Source of the DNA: an uncultured Ruminococcus sp.
Lineage (GTDB): Bacteria; Bacillota; Clostridia; Oscillospirales; Acutalibacteraceae
Reading direction: 5' to 3'
DNA length: 64,000 bases
NCBI GenBank assembly: GCA_902776375.1
Contig: CACYPV010000010.1
Location: 27,442 to 91,441 of the forward strand
Part shown: positions 29,967-38,721 of the stretch, one piece after another
Numbering within the stretch: the first letter of the stretch is position 1
Layout: the number at the start of each line of letters is the position of its first letter
Made by a program: the position numbers and the translations under genes
Notes under the pieces: model-generated
Database searches by the model: none
Told to the model about the DNA's origin: nothing
What the model saw: the letters and a program-made list of their open reading frames with translations, nothing else

Positions 29967-30847
29967 TTTGTGAACGCAGAAAATCTGTCGTAGATGATTG
30001 TAGGATTATAGGAAAGCTTAGCCTTGCGCAGACCCTCAAGCTCCATATCCTCTTCCCTGTTTATGTAGGTGTAGCCGGTGAGCGTTTTGGCAAATTCGTT
30101 GTTGATCACCGCGTAAACGCCGTCGTACTCGCGCAGCGCCTTTTCAAACATAACGTCAAAGCAGACGGGCGAGATCGCGCAGCCCATTGTCATTGCGACG
30201 GGCTTTCCGTCCACCGTGAGCACAGCGCCATGCAGACCGAGCTCGTCAAAACATTCGCACGCTTTTTTTATCACCTTGTACTCGCCGTTATCGCGCGGAT
30301 CCTCGCCGTTTTCGGCGCACCAATCGGCTGCGACTTTTAAAGCTAAATCAAGATTGCTTTTTTCGAGGGTGATAAACCGCGCGTCGTCGCCGTATGTGCG
30401 GTAAAACTTTGAAATATGGTTGCGCTTGGCGTGATACTTTTTGCCCGCGAGCGTGGCAAGATCGCGCGAAAGATATATGTAATCCTGATTGCCTTCCTCG
30501 CGCTTATAATCAAAGCGGTCGGGAAACAGGGCTTCAAGCTCGTCGCGCTCGGCTTTGGTCATGTAGGCTATCCTCGCGGCTTGTCCGCGCTCTGCGGCGT
30601 CGGCAAAAACAGCCTCTAAAGCCGCCCTGACGTTTTTTCCGTGCGGCATGCAATAGCCCCAGACCCGCAGCTCGTCGCGGAAATACGCCTTGACGATGGT
30701 GTCGTCAAGAACCACCGCGCGCAGCATGTATTCCTCGTTCCAAAGGTAGGCGTTCACAAAATTGCTTTCGCAGCCTATAGCGTCGGCGCTGTAGTAAGCT
30801 CGGTATTCTTCGATTTTTCCCTTCTCAATAGGTTTAAAATCTATCAT
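29963..30847 (-). CDS. DUF2156-family protein (lysyl-PG-synthase C-terminal-like)
   Basis: A 294-residue protein of the DUF2156/COG4866 family, which has a tandem GNAT-like fold related to the aminoacyl-transfer domain of MprF. Markers are AKRNHISKFYR near residue 142 and TYINREEDMELEGLRKAK near the C-terminus. It has no transmembrane helices, so it is not a flippase-linked MprF. The substrate is unknown. It overlaps neighbours on both sides, between tmk and the GNAT gene. Confidence 0.75.
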   Translation of the reverse strand: MIDFKPIEKGKIEEYRAYYSADAIGCESNFVNAYLWNEEYMLRAVVLDDTIVKAYFRDELRVWGYCMPHGKNVRAALEAVFADAAERGQAARIAYMTKAERDELEALFPDRFDYKREEGNQDYIYLSRDLATLAGKKYHAKRNHISKFYRTYGDDARFITLEKSNLDLALKVAADWCAENGEDPRDNGEYKVIKKACECFDELGLHGAVLTVDGKPVAMTMGCAISPVCFDVMFEKALREYDGVYAVINNEFAKTLTGYTYINREEDMELEGLRKAKLSYNPTIIYDRFSAFTK

Positions 30848-31509
30848 AAAACTGTTTGTACCAAATCATAAATATCCGCCGCTATCTCGTCTATCGGCTT
30901 TATTTCGCCGCCGCGGCAGCAGTCGAGCAGCTTCCAGCCGCATTTTTCGGCGGCGTACAGCGCGCTTTCACGGCAGGAGAGCAAAAAGCCGAGGTCGCTT
31001 TCGTGCAGGTCTTTTTTGCTGTTGTCGCCGCTGTAGCGCTTTTCCATGAGCTTTTGCGAGACGTCGGGGTCAACGTCAAGGTAGATGACCATGTCGGGGC
31101 GCGGCAGTCCGAGCTTGTCATATTCAAAGTCAGCCGCCCAGTCTATAAAGCCGTCGCGTTCATTCTCGGCGACCTTCGCCATTTGGTAGATGATGTTCGA
31201 GGTGCAGTAGCGGTCGCAAAGCAGGATCGTTCCGTTTCCGCAGTCGCGCTTCCAGTCGCTCAGATACCCCGCCGCGCGGTCAACGGCGTAAAACGCCGAG
31301 GCAGCGTAGGCGTTGACGTCGCCGGGCTTGCTGCCGAACTCGCCGCCGAGGTACATCTTAACAAGCGCCGAGCTGGGGCTGTCATAATCGGGAAATTCAA
31401 GTTTTCTGACGGTGTGCCCAAGCGCTTTTAGCTTGTCGGCAAGGATCTTAGCCTGCGTAGCTTTACCCGAACCGTCGAGTCCTTCAATAACGATCAATTT
31501 CGATTTCAT
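30844..31509 (-). CDS. tmk: Thymidylate kinase
   Basis: A 221-residue kinase that phosphorylates dTMP to dTDP. P-loop GLDGSGKATQAK (about 9-20), the DR motif in LLCDRYCTSN and a C-terminal lid are visible. It may act on other deoxynucleotides. ATG 31509 is chosen because the family begins directly with KLIVIEG. It leads a run of overlapping genes: tmk, DUF2156, GNAT, DJ-1, cyclo-ligase. Confidence 0.85.
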   Translation of the reverse strand: MKSKLIVIEGLDGSGKATQAKILADKLKALGHTVRKLEFPDYDSPSSALVKMYLGGEFGSKPGDVNAYAASAFYAVDRAAGYLSDWKRDCGNGTILLCDRYCTSNIIYQMAKVAENERDGFIDWAADFEYDKLGLPRPDMVIYLDVDPDVSQKLMEKRYSGDNSKKDLHESDLGFLLSCRESALYAAEKCGWKLLDCCRGGEIKPIDEIAADIYDLVQTVL

Positions 31510-31639
31510 CACAAACGTCTTTCCGGAAAAAGAGTCAATAAACAACCCTATTTATCCATTTTACATAGTTATAGTTATTATAGCATTTCCCGATCGTTTT
31601 TTCAAGAGCAAAATGCTTTTTTAGTAGAAAGTTGGAGAT

Positions 31640-31678
31640 AAAAAAAGAGCGCCTGTTCTTTTGCGAACAAAGCGCTCT
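31640..31678 (-). terminator. Rho-independent terminator of the ABC operon
   Basis: On the minus strand AGAGCGC and GCGCTCT with an inner TTGTTC/GAACA stem are followed by TTTTTTT. Confidence 0.85.
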
Positions 31679-31684
31679 GAAATA

Positions 31685-32494
31685 TTAATCCGAATATTGA
31701 TTGAACCTTGACAGGAATGCCTGAGTTCTGGGGCTTTGCGGGTTTTCGATGACCTGCTGCGGAGTGCCCTCCTCCTCGATAACGCCGTCAGCCATAAAGA
31801 TGACCTTGTCGGCAACGTCGCGCGCGAAGCTGATCTCGTGGGTCACGACGATCATGGTGCTGTCGGAACTTTTAAGTCCCCTTATAACGTTTAGCACCTC
31901 GCCTGTGAGCTCGGGGTCGAGCGCCGAGGTCGGCTCGTCAAAGCAGAGCACGTCGGGATTCAGCGCCAAAGCGCGGGCAATAGCCACACGCTGCTGCTGA
32001 CCGCCGCTGAGGTTGCAGGGGTATTCGTCGCGCTTTTCGGTAAGCCCGACCTTTTTGAGAAGCTGTTCTGCCTCGCGGTTTATCAGCTCGACCGCTTCCT
32101 TATAGGTGGAAGCGCCCATGTAATCGCCGTTCTGCTTGATCTTCTCCTTGGCAAGCAGCTTGGGAGCGAGGATCAGGTTTTCAAATACGGTGTACTGCGG
32201 GAACAGGTTGAACTGCTGAAAAACCATGCCGAAGTGAAGGCGGTTTTTTCGGATCTCGTTATCCTTCTTCTTGGAGGGGTCGTCGCCGTCAAACAACACG
32301 TCGCCGCCCACGGAGATAACGCCCTTCTGCGGTGTTTCCAGAAAATTGATGCAGCGCAGCAAGGTGGTCTTGCCGGAGCCCGAGGATCCGATTATCGCAA
32401 GCACCTCACCCTTTTCGAGCGAGAAGCCGATATTTTTCAGCACCTCGGTTTTGCCGAAGCTTTTCTGAATATTCTTTACCTCTAAAAATGCCAT
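31685..32494 (-). CDS. Amino-acid ABC transporter ATP-binding protein
   Basis: A 269-residue GlnQ/HisP-type ATPase: Walker A GSSGSGKTTLL (about 36-46), signature LSGGQQQR, Walker B VLCFDEPTSALD and the H-loop VTHE. Two short insertions (about 73-83 and 117-132) relative to GlnQ are Lys-rich. It energises import of a polar amino acid of unknown identity. Last gene of a three-gene operon. Confidence 0.9.
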   Translation of the reverse strand: MAFLEVKNIQKSFGKTEVLKNIGFSLEKGEVLAIIGSSGSGKTTLLRCINFLETPQKGVISVGGDVLFDGDDPSKKKDNEIRKNRLHFGMVFQQFNLFPQYTVFENLILAPKLLAKEKIKQNGDYMGASTYKEAVELINREAEQLLKKVGLTEKRDEYPCNLSGGQQQRVAIARALALNPDVLCFDEPTSALDPELTGEVLNVIRGLKSSDSTMIVVTHEISFARDVADKVIFMADGVIEEEGTPQQVIENPQSPRTQAFLSRFNQYSD

Positions 32495-32505
32495 ACTTCC
32501 GCCCC

Positions 32506-33156
32506 CTAACCTTTATAGAAATCGAGCTTTCTCTCGACAAAGCGGAATAGGATCGTGAGCAATCCGCAGAAAAGCAGGAAGAACGCGCCGGTGTAGAACA
32601 CAGGCCAGATAAGACCCTGAACTCTGAAATCGTTGGCGTATTTCAGGATATCCTCGACCAGAATGAAGTTTGCGAGCGAAGTATCCTTAACGAGCGTGAT
32701 TATCTCATTGCTCATGGGCGCCACGATGCGCTTGATGACCTGCAAAAGCACGACCTTGAAAAAGATCTGGCTTTTCTTCATGCCGAGCACATAGCCCGCC
32801 TCGTACTGTCCCTTGGGGATGCCCTCGATACCGCCGCGGTAGATTTCGGAAAAATAGGCGGCGTAGTTGATTATAAACGCTATGACCGCCGCCGTCATGC
32901 GGTCCTCTATCCTGAACGCGCCCTCTGTAATCATGGGCGGGATATAGTACACCACAAAAAGCTGCAGCAAAAGCGGGGTTCCGCGGATGATCCACACAAA
33001 AGTCCTGCACAGCGCTTTAAGCGGGAAAAAAGGCGACATTGAGCCGAAGGATATTATAAGTCCCAACGGCAGCGCACCCAAAAGCGTTATGCCGAACAAA
33101 TAACAATTTGCTTTAAAACCCTCGAAAAGCTGGAGGGTGATGCTCCAAAAATCCAT
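32506..33156 (-). CDS. Amino-acid ABC transporter permease
   Basis: A 216-residue HisM/GlnP-type permease with about five membrane helices and the EAA loop (YRGGIEGIPKGQYEAGYVLG, about 106-125). Second gene of the operon, three bases after the binding protein. Confidence 0.9.
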   Translation of the reverse strand: MDFWSITLQLFEGFKANCYLFGITLLGALPLGLIISFGSMSPFFPLKALCRTFVWIIRGTPLLLQLFVVYYIPPMITEGAFRIEDRMTAAVIAFIINYAAYFSEIYRGGIEGIPKGQYEAGYVLGMKKSQIFFKVVLLQVIKRIVAPMSNEIITLVKDTSLANFILVEDILKYANDFRVQGLIWPVFYTGAFFLLFCGLLTILFRFVERKLDFYKG

Positions 33157-33158
33157 GC

Positions 33159-33965
33159 TTATTTAGCCTTGAGAAGAAGCATGTCGGTCAGGTTGTACTT
33201 GTCGGCGATCTCCTTGAGCTTGCCGCTGTCGGCGACCTTCTGCATAGCCTCGTTGACCTTCTCGGTGGTGTTGCTGTCCTTTCTGAAAGCTGCGCCGTAC
33301 TGCTCGGGAGCAAAGGACTTGGACTCGATTATAGCAAGATCGGAATAATCGGAATCGGGTCTGATGGAACCCTTAGCCATGATGAAGTCGATGATGGCGA
33401 TATCGGATGTACCCGCCTTGACCTCCATAAGAGACATAGCCTGAGATTTGCCGGAAACATATTTAGCTTCCTTGAAGAACTCGTCGCCCTGTGCAACTTC
33501 CTCGCCTGCGGAGCCTGCCTCGGCAATAACGCTTGCGCCCTTTACGCCCTCGGCGGTCGCATACTGCTCAACCTTGTCCTTCTTAACTACCATTACCTGC
33601 TTGTTCTCCATGTAAGGAGTGGAGATGCTCATGTTTTGCTTTCTTTCGTCGGTGATAGTCATGCCGTTCCAAATGCAGTCGATAGTCTTTGATTTAAGCT
33701 CGACTTCTTTGGAATCCCAGTTGATCTCCTGGAATTTAGCCTTTACGCCCAGCTCCTCGCAGACAGCCTGCGCGAATTCGGTCTCGAAACCGGTCATTTC
33801 ACCGTTAGCGTCCTTGAAGTTCATCGGCTCAAACAGGGTCATACCTATGACCATTTCGCCTTTGTCCTTGATGTAATCCCAGTCGGTCTTGTTTGAGCTT
33901 CCGCAGCCGACCAGCATCAATGCCGCGAACACGCAGACCATTACTAATGCCAATACTTTTTTCAT
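33159..33965 (-). CDS. Amino-acid ABC transporter substrate-binding lipoprotein
   Basis: About 268 residues. Signal peptide with lipobox LMLVGC (Cys about 21) and an SBP_bac_3 fold (GMTLFEPMNFKDANGEMTGF, DCIWNGMTI, IAIIDFIMAKG). It captures the substrate outside the cell. ATG 33965 is selected for GGAGG upstream. First gene of the operon, with a promoter at 34018-34046. Confidence 0.9.
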   Translation of the reverse strand: MKKVLALVMVCVFAALMLVGCGSSNKTDWDYIKDKGEMVIGMTLFEPMNFKDANGEMTGFETEFAQAVCEELGVKAKFQEINWDSKEVELKSKTIDCIWNGMTITDERKQNMSISTPYMENKQVMVVKKDKVEQYATAEGVKGASVIAEAGSAGEEVAQGDEFFKEAKYVSGKSQAMSLMEVKAGTSDIAIIDFIMAKGSIRPDSDYSDLAIIESKSFAPEQYGAAFRKDSNTTEKVNEAMQKVADSGKLKEIADKYNLTDMLLLKAK

Positions 33966-34017
33966 TGTTTTTTCCTCCGTTTTTTTAAATTGCGTACAAA
34001 ATACGCACAGCAAGTTT

Positions 34018-34046
34018 ATTATACATTATCACATTACTAAAGTAAA
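34018..34046 (-). promoter_or_regulatory. Sigma-A promoter of the ABC operon
   Basis: On the minus strand TTTACT, a 17-base spacer and TATAAT. A small hairpin (TGCGTA/TACGCA) follows in the leader before the ribosome site. Confidence 0.7.
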
Positions 34047-34090
34047 GTGTTTTTTTGAAAAACTTGCCTATTTAGCAAATATTTTCACAC

Positions 34091-34122
34091 AAAAAAAGAA
34101 GCCGGCTCAAAATGAACCGGCT
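34091..34122 (-). terminator. Rho-independent terminator of the amylase gene
   Basis: On the minus strand AGCCGG and CCGGCT pair around TTCATTTTGAG and are followed by TTCTTTTTTT. Confidence 0.85.
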
Positions 34123-34142
34123 CCGATAAACAGTGTATTTGA

Positions 34143-36539
34143 TTATTTAAGGTATGTAGTGCTGGTGTCGCCGATAGCTCCGTTGATTCCGGTAAAGCCG
34201 GAAGCGCAGCATACGTATACGCGCATGTTAGCAGCGCCGAGAGTAGAAACGGTGAGCGTGCCGTTGGTAACGGTCTTGCGGTCGCCGGTAACGGCGTCGA
34301 TGTACAGACCGTTGGGCAGGCTCTTGAAGGTAGCGCCGCCCGAGATAGCAACGCAAGCGAGGCTGTCGGTGCTGTCGTCGGTGTAACGGCGGATGTAAGC
34401 CATGTTGCCGCCCGTTACGTAGGTTGAAGAGTTGGTGTACTGACCCTTTTGCAGCGCGGGGATAGCGCGGCGGATCTTGTTGAGCTTGATGAGGTGCTGT
34501 GAAAGCGTGGATTCAAGCGTGCTCTTCACTGTGCCGGAAGCGGTGTATTCGCCGAAGTCGGACGTGTCTACGTCGCCCTCAAGGTAGTCGCCGAAGTAAG
34601 CTCTGCCTGAATTCTCAAGCGAGATAAGCGTGCCCTTATCTATCAGCTCGCCCTTCTTGAACTCGACCTCAGATCCGTAGTAAATGCAAGGAATACCGCG
34701 GAAGGTGAACATCAGGTCAAGGTTCTCAGCCCAAGCCTGAGTGCCGCCCTGGAAGCGAGTGAACTCGTCGGGCTGTTCGGGAGAGTAGTCGTGCGAATCA
34801 ACGTACATAACATTGTATGTGGCGTCGTTGTAGTACTTGTCGGAGCTCAATGCCACGCCGTAAGCGTTGCTTGCGCTGCCGAACATTCTGTGCATCGTAA
34901 AGTCGATGGCCTCCATGCCCGAAGCTCTGCTGCGGTCGGGAGTGTGATAGGTCAAGCCGTTAAGGAAGGCGTTCTGCGAAGTGGGCTGAGCGCTGGGATC
35001 GTCTTCCTGCTTGTAGTGATCAAACGTCAGGTTCATATTGTCGTTGATCTCCTCCACGGAGGTTCCCCAGTTCCAGCTGTTTGCCCACTTGGAATTGCTT
35101 TCTTTCCAAGTATAATAGGGAGCGGACTCCTCAGCGTGACCGCGGTACCAAACCTGGGTATAGCGGGTGCAGATCTCGCCGAACATCAGGAAGTTGGGCT
35201 TGCCTGCAGCGGCAGCGGCGTCCATAAGCTGCTGGTTGAACATCAGGTTAAGAACAACGCGCGGAACGTGGCGAACGGTGTCAACGCGGAAGCCGTCGAC
35301 TCCGCGGGCGATATATTCGCCGTAGGTGTCGGTGATGTACTCGGCAACAGCGGGGTTCTCGGTGTTGAGGTCAACACAGTCGCCCGCGATCTGCGCGAAC
35401 TTCGTAGTCCAGTCGTCGTAGTTGGGGTTCTGGAAATAGCCCGAGTGATAGTAGTTGTTCGGGTTATATATCTCGCTGGTTGACATTTTTGTCATTTCGT
35501 AATCCTTAGCCTCGGGAATACCCGTGGTTCCGTTGCCCAGGTTGCCGGGATAGGTCACGTTTTTCATAAGGTTGAGTCTCTGCTGGTACTGGATGCCGGG
35601 CTGCTGAGCCCAATACTGCTCGGCAGAAGTGAGACCGTAGGTGTTGAGCAGGTAATCGGTGGGGATCATGCAATCCTCAAGATTGCCCAAATTTTTGGTT
35701 GTGTCCTTTGTGAACAGCGGGCAGAAGTGGCTTTCGCCGAAGTTGCCGGTGTGCTGAAGAACAACGTCCTGATAGATCTTCATGCCCTTTTCGTGTACGG
35801 CACGGATAAGATCATCAAAATCGAAGTCGTCGCTCTCATAGCGGGCGTCTACGGTGGCGAAATCCATTGCGTGGTAGCCGTGGTAGTCATAGCCCGAAGC
35901 GTTGGTAACGACAGGAGTTACCCAAATGGCGTTGAAGCCCAGCGCCTTGATATAGTCGAGCTTGTCGGCAAGACCCTTGAAGTCGCCGCGCCATGCGGGG
36001 TCGCTGTCGGGGTTGTTCGCTACGGAGTCATCCCAGCAGTGAACATTGTTGCCGGTGTCGCCGTCGTAAAAACGGGTGGTCATTACGAAGTAAAGGGTAT
36101 CTTCACGGGGGTCAAGGCTCTCGGTGGGGTCTAACTCGTCGGGATTGTACTTTGACCATCTGCCATTGCTGAAATACCAATCTGTAGATGCGCTTGTGAT
36201 CTTTTGCTCCTTGGAGTACTGATTGCCCTGAGCGTCGGTTACAAGAACGTTGACCTTGCTGATATTACGAACGGTGTAGTTGAACCAATCGCCGGAGGAA
36301 ACCATTTTTTCGCCCGGATAAGACTGCGACATAGCGCTGTTTGTGGGAAGCGAGTTCCACAGGTAAAGATAAGGCTGCGAAAGCCCGTCCTGCCTAACGT
36401 GGATAACGATGTTGGTAACGGGGTCTGCGGCGACCGCTTCGTCGGTTTTGACCTCGGCGGCTGAGCCTGCGATAGCTCCGACAGTCGTTAGCATCACAAG
36501 GGCAAGAATGATTGCAAGCGCTTTTTTAATTCTTGTCAT
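34143..36539 (-). CDS. Secreted GH13 alpha-amylase with N-terminal starch-binding module
   Basis: A 798-residue secreted enzyme that cleaves alpha-1,4-glucosidic bonds of starch. Signal peptide (1-28), a CBM26-like module (about 40-130: VIHVRQDGLS, YPGEKM, WYFSNGRWSKY), then a GH13 barrel. Catalytic residues are D420 (GFRVD), E455 (MFGE) and D584 (VDSHD). A C-terminal beta domain (about 700-790) closes it. It has no dockerin of its own, unlike the upstream gene. It starts 11 bases after that gene and is co-transcribed with it. Confidence 0.92.
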   Translation of the reverse strand: MTRIKKALAIILALVMLTTVGAIAGSAAEVKTDEAVAADPVTNIVIHVRQDGLSQPYLYLWNSLPTNSAMSQSYPGEKMVSSGDWFNYTVRNISKVNVLVTDAQGNQYSKEQKITSASTDWYFSNGRWSKYNPDELDPTESLDPREDTLYFVMTTRFYDGDTGNNVHCWDDSVANNPDSDPAWRGDFKGLADKLDYIKALGFNAIWVTPVVTNASGYDYHGYHAMDFATVDARYESDDFDFDDLIRAVHEKGMKIYQDVVLQHTGNFGESHFCPLFTKDTTKNLGNLEDCMIPTDYLLNTYGLTSAEQYWAQQPGIQYQQRLNLMKNVTYPGNLGNGTTGIPEAKDYEMTKMSTSEIYNPNNYYHSGYFQNPNYDDWTTKFAQIAGDCVDLNTENPAVAEYITDTYGEYIARGVDGFRVDTVRHVPRVVLNLMFNQQLMDAAAAAGKPNFLMFGEICTRYTQVWYRGHAEESAPYYTWKESNSKWANSWNWGTSVEEINDNMNLTFDHYKQEDDPSAQPTSQNAFLNGLTYHTPDRSRASGMEAIDFTMHRMFGSASNAYGVALSSDKYYNDATYNVMYVDSHDYSPEQPDEFTRFQGGTQAWAENLDLMFTFRGIPCIYYGSEVEFKKGELIDKGTLISLENSGRAYFGDYLEGDVDTSDFGEYTASGTVKSTLESTLSQHLIKLNKIRRAIPALQKGQYTNSSTYVTGGNMAYIRRYTDDSTDSLACVAISGGATFKSLPNGLYIDAVTGDRKTVTNGTLTVSTLGAANMRVYVCCASGFTGINGAIGDTSTTYLK

Positions 36540-36550
36540 ATCATTTCCTC

Positions 36551-38170
36551 CTAACTAAGCTTCGCGATCTTACGCTGCAGAGACGTAACGTCACGAAGGG
36601 TGATCTTTCCGTCACCTGTGAGGTCTCCGAGTGCAAGAGGCACGGGGTAGTTGGCATATTCGGCAAGATTCATCTGAATGTAAGTAGCGTCCTTGATATT
36701 GACCTTGCCGTCCATGTTGACGTCGCCGAGCTCATAGCCTGCGTAAGGATCGACCGTAGCCTGTGTAGCCTCGGTAGCCTCGGTAGCCTGAGTCTGCTCG
36801 GTGGGCTCGGTGGGCTCGGTGGGCTCGGTGGGCTCAGTGGGTTCGGTGGGTTCGGTGGGGATATCGCCTGACGTTGAAGTGACCGTGAAGCTCTTGGTTA
36901 CGGTCGTATTGTCAGAAGCCTGAACAGATACCTCAATAGTATATTTACCCTCTTTGGTGGGAGTAAAGGCATAGGTGCTGTTGAGAGTGTAGTACGGGGT
37001 GTTCTTTACGTTTGAGGGATCGGTGATTGTGTACTTGTAGAAAAGAAGGTTGGTGCCGGTCTGTCCGCCGCCTGCGGTGACGTTGATAGTGGCTGTCTGA
37101 CCCTTCTTTACATAGCTGTTCGCTGCGGGTGTGACCTTTTTGATGATAGGCGTCGCAACGCCGGAATCGCTTGCTACGCTCAGCGTCAGTGTGCGGGAAT
37201 TCTCGTTACCTGCGGTGTCCTTAAAATCAAAGGTAACTGTGTATTCGCCTGCTGTTGCGGGAGTCCATACCGTGCTGCTGCCTGAGGCAAAGTCGCGGAT
37301 AGTGGTTCCGTTCACGCTGAATTTGTACTTTACGGTTCCTTCGCTGCTCACGGCTTCAGCCGCAAGGGTGACGTCCATGCCGGCGTAGATGCCGGTAGCG
37401 GGATCTGCGGTGTACGACCTGACGACAAGCGGGCTGGTATCATAAATAGACCACGATTTGCTCTGGTTGTCGTAGATGCAGCCGTTTTGAGCAGTGAGGT
37501 CGTCTGTCTGACCGCCGCTGCCGTTGAAAATGCATTTGGCGTAGACTGTTGATGAGGTGTACATCCAAACATCCTCGCCTACATTGGTCATGGGTTCGCC
37601 CGGCCAGTCCTTATTCTGGTTGCCGGCGCCGCCGCTGCCGTTCCACATATAGCAGTTCGGGTTTGACCAGTTTGCTGAGTTTTTGAGGTACACGGTGATA
37701 CCGTCGCCCAGAGGCGTTGTGGGAGTAGTGGGTGTGGTGGGTGTGGTGGGTGTAGTGGGCGTTGTAGGATTGGTTGCTCCGCTGTCGTAAACCGACCATG
37801 AACCTGTGCTTTGATTCGAAGTCAAATCGCAAATATAGCCATTGTAGTTCGAATAGCTAAGGTTACTGGTCTGGTTTCCGTCGCCGCTGCCGCCGTTGTT
37901 GAAGATGATCATGTTATAATCACCCGTAACGGTGTACGAATAGACGCCGCTTTCGCTTGTGGCAGTCATTTCGACGCCGGGCCAGTTGCCGTTGTTGCCT
38001 AAGCCGTCTTTCCACATGTAGCAATAGATCTTGCTCCAGCTTGCGGGCTTACGGGCGTAAACAACGTCGCCGTTCGCGGCGTTTGCCGTGAAGGTCAGGG
38101 CAAACAACGAACACAGCAACAGAGCCGCGCATAGAACAACGCTGATGATTTTGTGCTTGCTCTTGTTCAT
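36551..38170 (-). CDS. Dockerin protein with two starch-binding (CBM26-like) modules
   Basis: 539 residues: signal peptide (1-31), CBM26-like module 1 (33-128), (PTT)n linker (134-153), module 2 (158-245), two Ig-like domains (about 250-335 and 340-432), a TEP-rich linker (438-472) and a type I dockerin (480-539). The dockerin has two calcium repeats, GDVNMDGKVNIKDAT and GDLTGDGKITLRDVT. There is no catalytic domain. It should dock starch-binding modules onto a cohesin scaffold outside the cell, as in R. bromii amylosomes. Start 38170 has AAAGGAGG upstream. Confidence 0.9.
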   Translation of the reverse strand: MNKSKHKIISVVLCAALLLCSLFALTFTANAANGDVVYARKPASWSKIYCYMWKDGLGNNGNWPGVEMTATSESGVYSYTVTGDYNMIIFNNGGSGDGNQTSNLSYSNYNGYICDLTSNQSTGSWSVYDSGATNPTTPTTPTTPTTPTTPTTPLGDGITVYLKNSANWSNPNCYMWNGSGGAGNQNKDWPGEPMTNVGEDVWMYTSSTVYAKCIFNGSGGQTDDLTAQNGCIYDNQSKSWSIYDTSPLVVRSYTADPATGIYAGMDVTLAAEAVSSEGTVKYKFSVNGTTIRDFASGSSTVWTPATAGEYTVTFDFKDTAGNENSRTLTLSVASDSGVATPIIKKVTPAANSYVKKGQTATINVTAGGGQTGTNLLFYKYTITDPSNVKNTPYYTLNSTYAFTPTKEGKYTIEVSVQASDNTTVTKSFTVTSTSGDIPTEPTEPTEPTEPTEPTEPTEQTQATEATEATQATVDPYAGYELGDVNMDGKVNIKDATYIQMNLAEYANYPVPLALGDLTGDGKITLRDVTSLQRKIAKLS

Positions 38171-38195
38171 AATGACATTCCTCCTTTTATTATTT

Positions 38196-38219
38196 GGGGG
38201 AGAAAGGACAACCTCCCCC
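38196..38219 (-). promoter_or_regulatory. Leader hairpin before the dockerin gene
   Basis: A perfect seven-base GGGGGAG/CTCCCCC stem lies in the 5' leader, about ten bases before the ribosome site, without a T run on the transcript strand. It may protect or regulate the mRNA. Confidence 0.45.
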
Positions 38220-38325
38220 ATTTTGCTTTATATCATACATTATTTCGCAATTGTTATTTTTCTTTATTAGAATTTATTATTTTTTCCCCTGCCAAAAATC
38301 GCCGCGTATTTTTGTGCACTTTTTC

Positions 38326-38370
38326 CAAAAAAAATAAGAGATGTGCAGAGCCTTAAAGCAATGCACATCT
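38326..38370 (-). terminator. Rho-independent terminator of spoVM
   Basis: On the minus strand AGATGTGCA and TGCACATCT form a nine-base stem followed by CTTATTTTTTTT, 24 bases after the spoVM stop. Confidence 0.85.
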
Positions 38371-38393
38371 CAACAAGTCTTTTAGTTATCAGA

Positions 38394-38483
38394 TCATACT
38401 GTTTGCTTTATTTTTTTGATACCAAAGAGCTTTCTAAGCACTCCCGAAATGAACCTCGGATTTTCTATAAGTACTACTTTCAT
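38394..38483 (-). CDS. spoVM: SpoVM-like small amphipathic sporulation protein
   Basis: A 29-residue gene beginning MKVVLIENPRFISGVLRK. Compared with B. subtilis SpoVM (26 residues) it keeps Pro9, Phe11, Gly14, Arg17 and Gly21, the pattern of the amphipathic helix that recognises the curved forespore membrane and anchors SpoIVA. It ends in a basic tail. GGAGG lies seven bases upstream and a strong terminator follows, which supports a real gene. It is preceded by a small membrane protein, from whose stop it is three bases away. Confidence 0.78.
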   Translation of the reverse strand: MKVVLIENPRFISGVLRKLFGIKKIKQTV

Positions 38484-38486
38484 GGC

Positions 38487-38630
38487 TTACCTCCGAAAAC
38501 AAGATATACTTACTATAACCAGCGCTGCCGCCGCGACTGCCAGCGTCCATTTTGCAGGCAGAAGCGTGGCGACAAGCAGCCCCGCGCCGAAAAACACCGC
38601 GGGCTTTATTTTTTGTTTGCGGCACCTCAT
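38487..38630 (-). CDS. Small single-span membrane protein upstream of spoVM
   Basis: 47 residues: basic start MRCRKQKIKPA, a hydrophobic stretch (about 11-43) and a basic end CFRR. The start has AAAGGGTGA upstream, and a TATACAAT -10-like box lies about 20 bases before the start. Function unknown. Its tight spacing with spoVM suggests a shared transcript, possibly under a sporulation sigma factor. Confidence 0.6.
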   Translation of the reverse strand: MRCRKQKIKPAVFFGAGLLVATLLPAKWTLAVAAAALVIVSISCFRR

Positions 38631-38674
38631 CGCATCACCCTTTATCATTGTATACGACAACGCGCAATGTGTGC

Positions 38675-38703
38675 TTGAATTTTTCGGGATTCTATATTAT
38701 TAT
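38675..38703 (+). promoter_or_regulatory. Sigma-A promoter of the pseudouridine synthase gene
   Basis: TTGAAT, a 17-base spacer and TATTAT, about 20 bases before the start. Confidence 0.65.
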
Positions 38704-38721
38704 AGAAACGGCGGTGATAAC

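Noticed and set aside
36533-36871. Leu/Gly-repeat protein on the plus strand
   Set aside because: It is the antisense of the TEP-rich linker and dockerin of the real gene.
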